Assembly: GCF_943913405.1 (NCBI RefSeq)
Contig: NZ_CALTYA010000003.1
Location: forward strand, 1-64,000
Direction: 5' to 3'
Origin: an uncultured Flavobacterium sp.
Lineage (GTDB): Bacteria; Bacteroidota; Bacteroidia; Flavobacteriales; Flavobacteriaceae
Length of the DNA: 64,000 nucleotides
Positions 52,044-60,007 of this stretch are shown one piece after another (position 1 is the first letter of the stretch; every line of letters begins with the position of its first letter). The notes below the pieces were generated by a model that was given only the letters and a program-made list of their open reading frames with translations, did not search any database and had not been told where the DNA came from. Made by a program: the position numbers and the translations under genes.

Positions 52044-53492
52044 ATGTCTATTTGGAGAAGAAAATCATTAGCGATCTTAATGAACGAAGCATCAGAAGAT
52101 GAAAAAGGTTTAAAAAGAACCTTGTCTTCAAGAGCTTTAGTAGCATTGGGAATCGGAGCTATTATTGGAGCAGGATTATTTTCATTAACAGGAATTGCAG
52201 CCGCTGATCACGCTGGTCCGGCCGTTACTTTATCATTTGTTTTGGCAGCCGTTGGTTGTGGTTTTGCAGGCTTATGCTATGCAGAATTCGCATCGATGAT
52301 TCCAGTTGCAGGTAGTGCTTACACTTATTCTTATGCAACCATGGGAGAATTCATGGCTTGGATTATTGGTTGGGATTTAGTTTTAGAATATGCTTTGGGC
52401 GCCGCAACAGTTGGTGTCAGCTGGTCAAGATATTTATTAGAACTATTAAGCAAATTCGGAATCCATTTGCCAGCCGAATTTATTTGTTCTCCCTGGGAAA
52501 AACTCACATTAAGCGATGGAACCGTTTTAAATGGAGGCATTATAAATCTTCCCGCAATTTTCATCGTTTTGATGCTTTCTCTTTTATTGATCAGAGGAAC
52601 AAAAGAATCAGCTTCGATGAATAATTTCTTGGTTGTTTTAAAAGTTTTAGTCGTAATTATTTTCATCGTAATTGGATGGCAATATATCGATACGGCAAAT
52701 TATCATCCTTATATTCCTGAAAATACAGGTGTTAAAGGACAATTTGGCTGGTCAGGAATTGCTGCTGGAGCAGGAACAGTTTTCTTTGCTTTTATTGGTT
52801 TTGATGCCGTTTCAACTGCGGCGCAAGAAGCAAAAAATCCACAGAAAGGAATGCCGATTGGTATTTTAGGATCTTTGGCAATTTGTACCGTTTTATACGT
52901 ATTATTTGCTCACGTAATGACAGGATTGGTTCCTTATTATAAATTTGCAGGCGATGCAAAACCCGCAGCAACAGCCTTTGCAGTAACAGGATATGATTTC
53001 TTGCAAACGGGTTTAATCGTTGCTATTTTGGCAGGATATACTTCCGTAATTTTAGTAATGCTTATGGGGCAAAGCCGTGTTTTCTACTCCATGAGTAACG
53101 ACGGATTGCTTCCAAAATTCTTCAGCGACATTCACCCAAAATATAGAACTCCTTGGAAAACAAATGTATTCTTTATGGTTTTTGTTTCACTTTTTGCAGG
53201 TTTCGTGCCGGTAAGTGATCTTGGCCACATGGTAAGTATTGGTACTTTATTGGCTTTCTCTTTAGTGTGTATCGGAGTTTTGATCATGCGCAAGAAAATG
53301 CCAGATGCAAAACGTTCGTTCAGAACGCCATTGGTTCCTTTTGTGCCGATTGCTGGAGTTGCTGTTTGTTTTTACTTAATGTATTCTCTGCCTTCAGAAA
53401 GCTGGTTTAGATTAATCATTTGGATGGCTTTAGGGGTAATTATTTATTTCCTTTATGGTAAAAACAAGTCTAAATTGAATAAAGTAGAATAG
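52044..53492 (+). CDS. APC superfamily amino acid permease (CAT type)
   Basis: The 482-residue protein has twelve predicted membrane segments. The first contains GIGAIIGAGLFSLTGIAAAD, the substrate-backbone loop of APC transporters; AFIGFDAVSTAAQEAKNPQK and SRVFYSMSNDGLLPKFF are also typical of cationic amino acid transporters. The substrate is not certain. It lies upstream of tyrosine-degradation genes but has its own terminator. Confidence 0.92.
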   Translation: MSIWRRKSLAILMNEASEDEKGLKRTLSSRALVALGIGAIIGAGLFSLTGIAAADHAGPAVTLSFVLAAVGCGFAGLCYAEFASMIPVAGSAYTYSYATMGEFMAWIIGWDLVLEYALGAATVGVSWSRYLLELLSKFGIHLPAEFICSPWEKLTLSDGTVLNGGIINLPAIFIVLMLSLLLIRGTKESASMNNFLVVLKVLVVIIFIVIGWQYIDTANYHPYIPENTGVKGQFGWSGIAAGAGTVFFAFIGFDAVSTAAQEAKNPQKGMPIGILGSLAICTVLYVLFAHVMTGLVPYYKFAGDAKPAATAFAVTGYDFLQTGLIVAILAGYTSVILVMLMGQSRVFYSMSNDGLLPKFFSDIHPKYRTPWKTNVFFMVFVSLFAGFVPVSDLGHMVSIGTLLAFSLVCIGVLIMRKKMPDAKRSFRTPLVPFVPIAGVAVCFYLMYSLPSESWFRLIIWMALGVIIYFLYGKNKSKLNKVE

Positions 53493-53507
53493 TTCTCATG
53501 AAATAAT

Positions 53508-53544
53508 AAAAAGGCGCTAATAATTATATTGTTAGCGCCTTTTT
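53508..53544 (+). terminator. Terminator after the permease
   Basis: Perfect 13-bp arms AAAAAGGCGCTAA and TTAGCGCCTTTTT around an 11-base loop. Confidence 0.88.
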
Positions 53545-53607
53545 CATTTAAATAAATATTTCATAATAATAACACCAAAAAAATTAATTTTTACGATATT
53601 TGTGACT

Positions 53608-53673
53608 ATGAATGCAAGTTGGAAAGATTTACTAGCGCACTTAAAGTTTCTCATTAAAAGAAACCCAGAATGA
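53608..53673 (+). CDS. Possible small ORF upstream of hmgA, 21 aa
   Basis: An ATG directly follows a near -7 box (GATATTTG, 7 of 8) and opens a 21-codon frame, MNASWKDLLAHLKFLIKRNP plus Glu. A small hairpin (GTTTCT/AGAAAC) lies near its end. The peptide is amphipathic and basic. It has no run of regulatory codons, so a leader-peptide role is not supported by composition. Confidence 0.25.
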   Translation: MNASWKDLLAHLKFLIKRNPE

Positions 53674-53728
53674 TTGCAATTGATTTTATAGTAATGAGTC
53701 TTAAATCATAAATCTAAAATCATTAAAA

Positions 53729-54886
53729 ATGCCACTATATCATAAATTGGGGGAATTCCCTCAAAAAAGACATACGCAGTTCGAAAAACCAGACGGAGGT
53801 TTGTACTACGAACAGCTCTTCGGAACTGAAGGCTTCCACGGACATTCTTCGTTGCTTTATCACGTTCACAGGCCAACTCAGGTCAAGGAAATTAAAGCGT
53901 CGTATTCTGTAGAGCCAAAAATTGCCATCGGAAAAAACATAAAATCATTGCTACTGAAAGGTTTTGAATTAAAGCCAGAAGCAGATTTTTTGGATAGTAG
54001 AAAAGCAATGTTGGTCAACAAAGATTGCACTATCGGATTAGCTGCGCCACAAAAATCATTGCGTGATTATTTCTATAAAAATGCCGATGCCGATGAAATG
54101 ATTTTCATCCACAAAGGAACAGGAACGCTTCGCACGATGATGGGAAACATTCCTTTTGAGTATGGAGATTACCTAATTATTCCAAGAGGAATTATCTACC
54201 AAATCGACTTCGATACGGAAGACAATAGACTTTTCTACGTAGAATCTTTCGCTCCGTTTTATACGCCAAAACGTTACAAAAACGAATCGGGCCAGCATTT
54301 AGAGCATTCTCCGTTTTGCGAGCGTGATTTCAAATTGCCGTCAGAATTAGAAACTTTTGACGAAAAAGGAGATTTTACGATAAAAATTAAAAAAGAAGGA
54401 ATGTTGCACGAAGTGGTTTACGCCACGCATCCTTTTGATGTTGTGGGTTGGGACGGATATAATTTTCCATACGGATTTTCAATTCACAATTTTGAGCCGA
54501 TAACAGGAAGAGTACACCAACCGCCTCCAGTTCACCAGACATTTGAAACTTCGACATTCGTCGTATGTTCTTTCTGTCCGAGACTTTATGATTATCATCC
54601 AAAATCAATTCCGGCTCCATATAATCACAGCAACATCGACAGCGATGAGGTTTTGTATTACGTGGACGGAGATTTTATGTCGAGAAATAATATCGAGCAA
54701 GGCCACATCACCTTACATCCAAAAGGAATCCCGCACGGTCCAGCACCAGGCGCGATGGAAAGAAGTATTGGAAAAACAATTACGGAAGAATTAGCCGTAA
54801 TGGTAGATACTTTCCGTCCATTGATGGTGACCGAAGAAGCAATGGGATTGGATGATGGTCAGTATTATAAATCTTGGGTGGAGTAA
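53729..54886 (+). CDS. hmgA: Homogentisate 1,2-dioxygenase
   Basis: The 385-residue iron enzyme opens the ring of homogentisate in tyrosine and phenylalanine breakdown. Landmarks are GDYLIIPRGIIYQID, VVGWDGYNFPYGFSIHNFEP, and the metal and substrate residues in VHQPPPVHQTFET and GHITLHPKGIPHGPAPG. It is slightly shorter than animal enzymes but complete. hpd follows after a four-helix-bundle gene. Confidence 0.94.
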   Translation: MPLYHKLGEFPQKRHTQFEKPDGGLYYEQLFGTEGFHGHSSLLYHVHRPTQVKEIKASYSVEPKIAIGKNIKSLLLKGFELKPEADFLDSRKAMLVNKDCTIGLAAPQKSLRDYFYKNADADEMIFIHKGTGTLRTMMGNIPFEYGDYLIIPRGIIYQIDFDTEDNRLFYVESFAPFYTPKRYKNESGQHLEHSPFCERDFKLPSELETFDEKGDFTIKIKKEGMLHEVVYATHPFDVVGWDGYNFPYGFSIHNFEPITGRVHQPPPVHQTFETSTFVVCSFCPRLYDYHPKSIPAPYNHSNIDSDEVLYYVDGDFMSRNNIEQGHITLHPKGIPHGPAPGAMERSIGKTITEELAVMVDTFRPLMVTEEAMGLDDGQYYKSWVE

Positions 54887-54889
54887 TTC

Positions 54890-55045
54890 AATTAGAAAAT
54901 GAGTTAATCAGAAAATGAGATAATTCTCTCGAAGCCAAGCGAATTAGTCAATTAGGATAATCAGAAAATCAGATAATTCCTTATGAAGCTAAATAAAATA
55001 CAATCCATATAAATTATCTAATTATCAGTATTAACAAATTATCTA
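54890..55045. repeat. AATTAG/GATAATT word-repeat tract after hmgA
   Basis: The gap between hmgA and the four-helix-bundle gene repeats AATTAG, TCAGAAAATGAGATAATT and, later, the complement AATTATCTAATTATC. It resembles the tract after the next gene (55415-55519). Confidence 0.65.
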
Positions 55046-55054
55046 TTTAAAAAT

Positions 55055-55414
55055 ATGACTTTCAACGAGCGTTATAAAAACAATGCGCTTCTTTTGAAAA
55101 CTTTTGCTTTTTCATTGAAGATTATAGATTACACGGAAATATTACAAGAAAACAAAAAATATGTTCTAGCAAATCAAATCCTTAAATCAGGAACATCCAT
55201 CGGCGCCAATTCTAAGGAAGCTCAAAATGCTGAAAGCAAGGCAGACTTTGTTCATAAGTTGAAAATTGCATTAAAAGAAGCAGATGAAACAGAATATTGG
55301 TTGTTTTTATGCAATGAGCATAATTCTTATCCATACTGTTCAGATTTATTAAATGATTTGTCAGAGATATTAAAAATATTAAACAAAATTATAGCAACAA
55401 CTAAAGGCAATTAA
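55055..55414 (+). CDS. Four-helix-bundle protein (S23/IVP family)
   Basis: The 119-residue all-helical protein matches the family first known from 23S rRNA intervening sequences (KSGTSIGANSKEAQNAESKADFVHKLKIA, split here as KSGTSIGANSKEAQNAES and DFVHKLKIALKEADETEYWL). Its biochemical role is unknown; a related fold is the Avd protein of diversity-generating retroelements. It is inserted between hmgA and hpd and flanked on both sides by the same repeat words, including a perfect 32-bp inverted repeat directly after its stop. Confidence 0.88.
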   Translation: MTFNERYKNNALLLKTFAFSLKIIDYTEILQENKKYVLANQILKSGTSIGANSKEAQNAESKADFVHKLKIALKEADETEYWLFLCNEHNSYPYCSDLLNDLSEILKILNKIIATTKGN

Positions 55415-55492
55415 ATAATGAGATAATTTGGAAATTATATAATGAGATAATTTATTCAACCTCATTATATAATTTCCAAATTATCTCATTAT
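55415..55492. repeat. Perfect 32-bp inverted repeat after the four-helix gene
   Basis: The arms at 55415-55446 and 55461-55492 are exact reverse complements over 32 bp with a 14-base loop. The element starts at the first base after the TAA of the four-helix-bundle gene. Further AATTATCTAATT words continue up to the hpd start at 55520. Confidence 0.9.
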
Positions 55493-55519
55493 CTAATTGC
55501 CAAATTATCTAATTATATT

Positions 55520-56680
55520 ATGAGTAAAGATTTAAAATCAGTAGAATACGGATTGGAAAAAATATTTGAAGGAGCACAAGATTTCTTGCCTCTTTTAGGA
55601 ACAGATTACGTAGAATTCTATGTAGGAAATGCAAAACAAGCAGCCCATTTTTACAAAACAGCTTTCGGATTTCAGTCGCTAGCTTATTCAGGATTGGAAA
55701 CTGGAGTTCGCGACAGAGCGTCTTATGTTTTGAAACAAGACAAAATCCGTTTGGTTTTGACTACGGCTTTGAATAGCGATTCTCCGATTGGAGAGCATGT
55801 GAAAAAACATGGAGACGGTGTGAAAATTGCAGCACTTTGGGTAGAAGATGCCCGTTCAGCTTTTGAAGAAACGGTAAAACGTGGTGCAAAACCTTTCATG
55901 CAACCAACAGTTGAAAAAGACGAATTCGGTGAAGTTGTTCGCGCTGGAATCTACACTTATGGCGAAACGGTTCACATGTTCGTGGAACGTAAAAATTATA
56001 CTGGACCATTTTTGCCAGGCTATAAAACTTGGGAATCTGACTACAAACCAAAACCTGTTGGATTGAAATACATTGACCACATGGTAGGAAATGTGGGTTG
56101 GAACCAAATGAATACGTGGGTAAAATGGTATGAAGACGTGATGGGATTTGTGAATTTCCTTTCTTTTGACGACAAGCAAATCAATACCGAATATTCTGCA
56201 TTGATGTCAAAAGTAATGTCAAATGGAAATGGTCGTATTAAATTTCCAATCAATGAACCTGCGGAAGGAAAAAAACGTTCTCAAATTGAAGAATATTTAG
56301 ATTTCTACGAAGGCGACGGAATTCAGCATATTGCAGTTGCAACGGATGATATTTTGACAACTGTTGCAGATATGAAATCTCGCGGCGTAGAATTTTTAAG
56401 TACACCGCCACAAGCTTATTATGACGGAATTCCGGAAAGATTGAAAGATCACATGGATAAATTTAAAGAAGATATCAATGAACTTCAAAAATTAGGAATC
56501 ATGATTGATGCTGATGAGGAAGGTTATTTATTGCAAATCTTTACAAAACCAGTTGAAGATCGTCCGACATTATTTTTTGAAGTAATTCAAAGAATGGGTG
56601 CAAGAGGATTTGGAGCAGGTAACTTTAAAGCGCTTTTTGAGTCTATTGAAAGAGAACAAGAAAAACGTGGAACCTTATAA
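55520..56680 (+). CDS. hpd: 4-hydroxyphenylpyruvate dioxygenase
   Basis: The 386-residue iron enzyme converts 4-hydroxyphenylpyruvate to homogentisate, the substrate of HmgA. It has two VOC domains; iron ligands are in IDHMVGNV, GIQHIAVAT and FFEVIQR. It is full length. Upstream repeats separate it from the four-helix-bundle gene. Confidence 0.95.
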   Translation: MSKDLKSVEYGLEKIFEGAQDFLPLLGTDYVEFYVGNAKQAAHFYKTAFGFQSLAYSGLETGVRDRASYVLKQDKIRLVLTTALNSDSPIGEHVKKHGDGVKIAALWVEDARSAFEETVKRGAKPFMQPTVEKDEFGEVVRAGIYTYGETVHMFVERKNYTGPFLPGYKTWESDYKPKPVGLKYIDHMVGNVGWNQMNTWVKWYEDVMGFVNFLSFDDKQINTEYSALMSKVMSNGNGRIKFPINEPAEGKKRSQIEEYLDFYEGDGIQHIAVATDDILTTVADMKSRGVEFLSTPPQAYYDGIPERLKDHMDKFKEDINELQKLGIMIDADEEGYLLQIFTKPVEDRPTLFFEVIQRMGARGFGAGNFKALFESIEREQEKRGTL

Positions 56681-56767
56681 GATTGATTAAAAAACTGAGA
56701 ATAATTTAAAAATCAACCTTTCAAAAGACTATTTTTTGCTAAATTAGTGTTAAAGTAAATTTTTTCA

Positions 56768-56797
56768 TTGTAATAATGTAATTAATATATACCTTTG
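56768..56797 (+). promoter_or_regulatory. Promoter of a candidate small RNA
   Basis: TTG at 56768-56770 and TACCTTTG at 56790-56797 are 19 bases apart, an ideal match to the Bacteroidota consensus. No gene starts until 56977, and a terminator lies between. Confidence 0.7.
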
Positions 56798-56802
56798 CAC
56801 CC

Positions 56803-56917
56803 GCAAAAAGAGAAGGAGTGGTTTCCTTCAATTTTTATGTAAATTTTCATAATTTATAGTTTTTTGGTTGGTTAATAGCATAAAAACTCAGTCATATTTT
56901 TGACTGGGTTTTTTTGT
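56803..56917 (+). ncRNA. Candidate small RNA, about 110 nt
   Basis: The stretch begins about six bases after a consensus promoter and ends at a rho-independent terminator. It has no convincing ORF. A perfect 6-bp hairpin, GAAGGA/TCCTTC, lies near the 5' end, followed by an AT-rich linker and the terminator. I do not recognise a named RNA family. A 5' leader with premature termination for the DUF3108 gene is an alternative reading. Confidence 0.55.
56885..56910 (+). terminator. Terminator of the candidate small RNA
   Basis: Arms AACTCAGTCA and TGACTGGGTT pair with one G-U around TATTTT and run into eight Ts. Confidence 0.85.
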
Positions 56918-56930
56918 TTTGGTACATTTG
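56899..56930 (+). promoter_or_regulatory. DUF3108 promoter nested in the terminator
   Basis: TTTG at 56899-56902 and TACATTTG at 56923-56930 are 20 bases apart. The -33 box lies inside the terminator hairpin of the preceding small transcript. The ATG follows at 56977. Confidence 0.6.
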
Positions 56931-56976
56931 GAATAAATTTTGTATATTCAGTTGTCAAAGAACTTAAAATAGATTT

Positions 56977-57750
56977 ATGAAAAAGATTTTAATTATAATG
57001 TTACTTGCAACTGTGGGTGCCAGCGCTCAAACAGAAAAGGCGTTTGACGTTGGAGAATGGTTTAAGTTTAGAATCCATTATGGGCTTGTCAATGCGGGTT
57101 ATGCCACATTGGAAGTAAAAGAAGCAACAAAAAACAACAAAAAAGTTTTCCATGTTGTGGGGAACGGCTATACCACCGGAATGACCAAATTTTTCTTCAA
57201 GGTCAATGACGATTACCAAAGTTATTTCGATAAAAAAACAGGGCAGCCTTATCAGTATGTTCGTAAAATTGACGAAGGTGGCTATAAAAAAAACCAAGAA
57301 GGATTTTTTAATCAGTCTTCCAATACGGTTTTGGTAAAAGATTACAAAAAAGATACAGAGAAAACGATTTCCGTACCAGAAAATGTGCAGGATATTGTTT
57401 CCGCTTTTTATTATTTGAGAAATCATCCCAATATTGACAAGCTTAAAGTAGGCGAATCAATCGCCATTGATATGTTCTTTGACGATGAAACCACAAAGTT
57501 TAAGTTAAAATTTATGGGTAGGGAGGTTTTATCCACTAAATTTGGAAAAGTAAATTCGATGATCTTCAGGCCTTATGTGCAGGCAGGTCGCGTTTTCAAA
57601 GAAGAAGAAAGTTTAACTGTCTGGATTTCAGACGATGATAATAAAATTCCTTTGCGAATCAAGGCAAGTTTGGCTGTTGGGTCACTCAAAGCCGATTTGG
57701 AAGGTTATAAAGGATTAAAATATCCTTTTAAAATTATAGTAGATAAATAA
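56977..57750 (+). CDS. DUF3108 domain protein, exported
   Basis: The 257-residue protein has a signal peptide (KKILIIMLLATVGASA) and a DUF3108 domain (GEWFKFRIHYGLVNAGYATL, FRPYVQAGRVFKEEESLTVW). The fold is probably a periplasmic beta barrel-like lipid-binding protein; function unknown. Its stop codon directly abuts the kynA ATG, with no base between. Confidence 0.88.
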   Translation: MKKILIIMLLATVGASAQTEKAFDVGEWFKFRIHYGLVNAGYATLEVKEATKNNKKVFHVVGNGYTTGMTKFFFKVNDDYQSYFDKKTGQPYQYVRKIDEGGYKKNQEGFFNQSSNTVLVKDYKKDTEKTISVPENVQDIVSAFYYLRNHPNIDKLKVGESIAIDMFFDDETTKFKLKFMGREVLSTKFGKVNSMIFRPYVQAGRVFKEEESLTVWISDDDNKIPLRIKASLAVGSLKADLEGYKGLKYPFKIIVDK

Positions 57751-58692
57751 ATGGACATTACCCCCAATATTCAAAATCAGCTCTCGCAGCTTGAAGATAA
57801 ATTTCAGGCAATAAATCAAAAAACAGAAACCCACCTCGAAGGATTGCTTTGGTCAAAACCAATAACTTATTGGGATTATATTCAAACAGATGCTTTATTA
57901 AATCTGCAAATCCAGAGAACGGTTTTGCCAGATGAGATGGTTTTTATAATGTATCATCAAGTAAATGAATTGCTGTTCAAGATGATTTTGTGGGAAATGG
58001 AACAACTTTGCCATACTTCAAAACCTGAAACTGCGTATTTTACTGAAAAATTGATGCGAATCAGCCGTTATTTTGACATGTTGACGACTTCTTTCAGCAT
58101 CATGGGCGACGGAATGGACATTGAACAATACATGAAATTTAGAAATACGCTGACGCCAGCTAGCGGTTTTCAAAGTGCGCAATATCGCTTGATCGAATTT
58201 TGTTCTACAGATTTGATCAATTTGATTGACTACAGATTTCGCAAAACAATTGACAGAAATACGCCTTATGAGCACGCTTTGGAACATCTTTATTGGCAAG
58301 CTGCCGGAAAAGATTACCACACTGGCGAAAAATCATATCTGTTAAAAGAATTCGAAAGAAAATATAAACCGCAGTTTTTGAGTTATATGGAAGAGTATAA
58401 CACTATAAACGTGTGGCAAAAATTCAAGGAATTGCCTGAAGAAGATCAAAAAAATGCTGATTTGGTGAAAGCCATGCGTCATTATGATCACACTGTGAAT
58501 ATTACTTGGGTAATGCAACATTTGAATACTGCAAAAAAATATATTGATGGAAGCGGAAAAGGTGACGGCGAAGCCACTGGAGGAAGCGACTGGAAAAAAT
58601 ATATGCATCCTAAATACCAAAGAAGGATATTTTTTCCAGAATTGTGGTCTGCAGAAGAACTGGCCTCTTGGGGAGAAGAGAAAAACGTCTAA
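57751..58692 (+). CDS. kynA: Tryptophan 2,3-dioxygenase
   Basis: The 313-residue heme enzyme oxidises tryptophan to N-formylkynurenine. Landmarks are EMVFIMYHQVNELLFKMILW, RNTLTPASGFQSAQYRLIEF and the C-terminal ATGGSDWKKYMHP. It may feed catabolism or NAD synthesis through kynurenine; no other kyn genes are in the window. It is coupled to DUF3108 upstream and to the M23 lipoprotein gene downstream. Confidence 0.93.
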   Translation: MDITPNIQNQLSQLEDKFQAINQKTETHLEGLLWSKPITYWDYIQTDALLNLQIQRTVLPDEMVFIMYHQVNELLFKMILWEMEQLCHTSKPETAYFTEKLMRISRYFDMLTTSFSIMGDGMDIEQYMKFRNTLTPASGFQSAQYRLIEFCSTDLINLIDYRFRKTIDRNTPYEHALEHLYWQAAGKDYHTGEKSYLLKEFERKYKPQFLSYMEEYNTINVWQKFKELPEEDQKNADLVKAMRHYDHTVNITWVMQHLNTAKKYIDGSGKGDGEATGGSDWKKYMHPKYQRRIFFPELWSAEELASWGEEKNV

Positions 58693-58712
58693 TAAGCATT
58701 AAAGAATACGAT

Positions 58713-59957
58713 TTGAAATACGCTGTTTTAACCATATTATTACTGATAATGGCCATTTCCTGCAAAGACAACGAGGAAAAAGAGGCAAAAGAAAATAAAA
58801 AAGAAGTTCCTGTAAAAGAGCCGATTGTTGTTGAATTTGGGTTTACCTTGAACGACTTTCTGGTTGTAAACGATACGGTTCAAAGTGGCGATACATTCGG
58901 AACTTTGATGGATAAACACGATTTAGGGAAATATAAAGTGCATGAAATTACCGAGAAAGCTAAAGATTCTTTTAATTTCAGAGACATCCGCGCCGGAAAA
59001 CCTTACACGATCTTAAAATCTAAAAAAGCACCGAATACTGTTCAGGTTTTTATTTACCAGCCTGATAATATTCACTATAATGTTATTGATTTAAGAGATT
59101 CGATTGTGGCTTACCACAACAAAAAGCCCATCACAATCAAGCGAAGAACAATTGCTACAGAAATTGAAGGCTCTCTTTCAGAAACATTAAACAAAGCTGG
59201 AGTTGATGCTTCCTTAGCCCAAAATCTTGCTGATATTTATGCTTATTCTGTCGATTTCTTTAAGATTCAAAAAGGAGATAAATTTGCAGTTACGTTTAAT
59301 GAAAAATACATCAGCGATACCATTTACGCAGGTATAGAAAGCCTTGATGCTTCCTTTTTTGAATATAAAGGAAAAAAAATCTACGCATTTCCGTTCAAGC
59401 AAGATACGACTTCCAGAAAAGTTAATTATTATGACGAAGAAGGAAAAGTGTTGAAAACAATGTTCTTGAAAGCGCCTTTGAAATTCGGATTTAGAATTTC
59501 GTCTAAATTTTCAACTCGAAGGTTTCACCCAGTACAGCAAACTTTCAAGGCGCATAATGGAACGGATTATGCCGCACCACATGGAACGCCAATTATAACA
59601 ACAGCTTCTGGAACAGTTGAAAAAACAGGCTACACTGCTGGAAATGGAAACTTCGTAAAAGTAAAACACGACCGAACTTATTCCACGCAATACCTTCACA
59701 TGTCTAAAATTTTGGTGCGCCAAGGACAAAGAGTTTCCCAAGGCGATGTGATCGGAAAAGTAGGAAGCACGGGCTTGGCAACGGGACCTCACGTTTGCTA
59801 TCGCTTTTGGAAAAACGGCGTTCAAGTGGATGCTTTGAAGCAAAAACTGCCAAATTCCATTCCGATGGATGCAAAATATAAGGCACGATTTATTTCTGAA
59901 ATGACTCCATTAAAAAAAGAATTGGATAGCATTGCCTTAATCAAGTTTAAAAAATAA
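58713..59957 (+). CDS. M23 family metallopeptidase lipoprotein, TTG start
   Basis: The 414-residue protein has a lipoprotein signal (KYAVLTILLLIMAISC) if translation starts at TTG 58713; the ATG of the longer frame at 58644 lies within kynA and would add a charged, non-signal N terminus. A LysM/OapA-like region (VQSGDTFGTLMDKH) precedes the M23 domain with KAHNGTDYAAPHGTP, QYLHMSKI and GLATGPHVCYRFW, so the zinc ligands are intact. Such enzymes cleave peptidoglycan cross-links. It lies 20 bases after kynA. Confidence 0.88.
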   Translation: MKYAVLTILLLIMAISCKDNEEKEAKENKKEVPVKEPIVVEFGFTLNDFLVVNDTVQSGDTFGTLMDKHDLGKYKVHEITEKAKDSFNFRDIRAGKPYTILKSKKAPNTVQVFIYQPDNIHYNVIDLRDSIVAYHNKKPITIKRRTIATEIEGSLSETLNKAGVDASLAQNLADIYAYSVDFFKIQKGDKFAVTFNEKYISDTIYAGIESLDASFFEYKGKKIYAFPFKQDTTSRKVNYYDEEGKVLKTMFLKAPLKFGFRISSKFSTRRFHPVQQTFKAHNGTDYAAPHGTPIITTASGTVEKTGYTAGNGNFVKVKHDRTYSTQYLHMSKILVRQGQRVSQGDVIGKVGSTGLATGPHVCYRFWKNGVQVDALKQKLPNSIPMDAKYKARFISEMTPLKKELDSIALIKFKK

Positions 59958-59962
59958 ATCCT

Positions 59963-59990
59963 TAATTTTGAGACCGTCAAAACTCAAAAT
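59963..59990 (+). promoter_or_regulatory. pgi -7 box with overlapping inverted repeat
   Basis: TAATTTTG at 59963-59970 is a full -7 box. It overlaps a perfect 8-bp inverted repeat, ATTTTGAG (59965-59972) and CTCAAAAT (59983-59990). Confidence 0.45.
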
Positions 59991-60007
59991 AATTTAATAT
60001 CATTATA

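Noticed and set aside
57751..58692. kynA taken as evidence for a complete kynurenine-to-NAD pathway in this window
   Set aside because: No kynurenine formamidase, hydroxylase or kynureninase gene is present here, so only the first step is supported.
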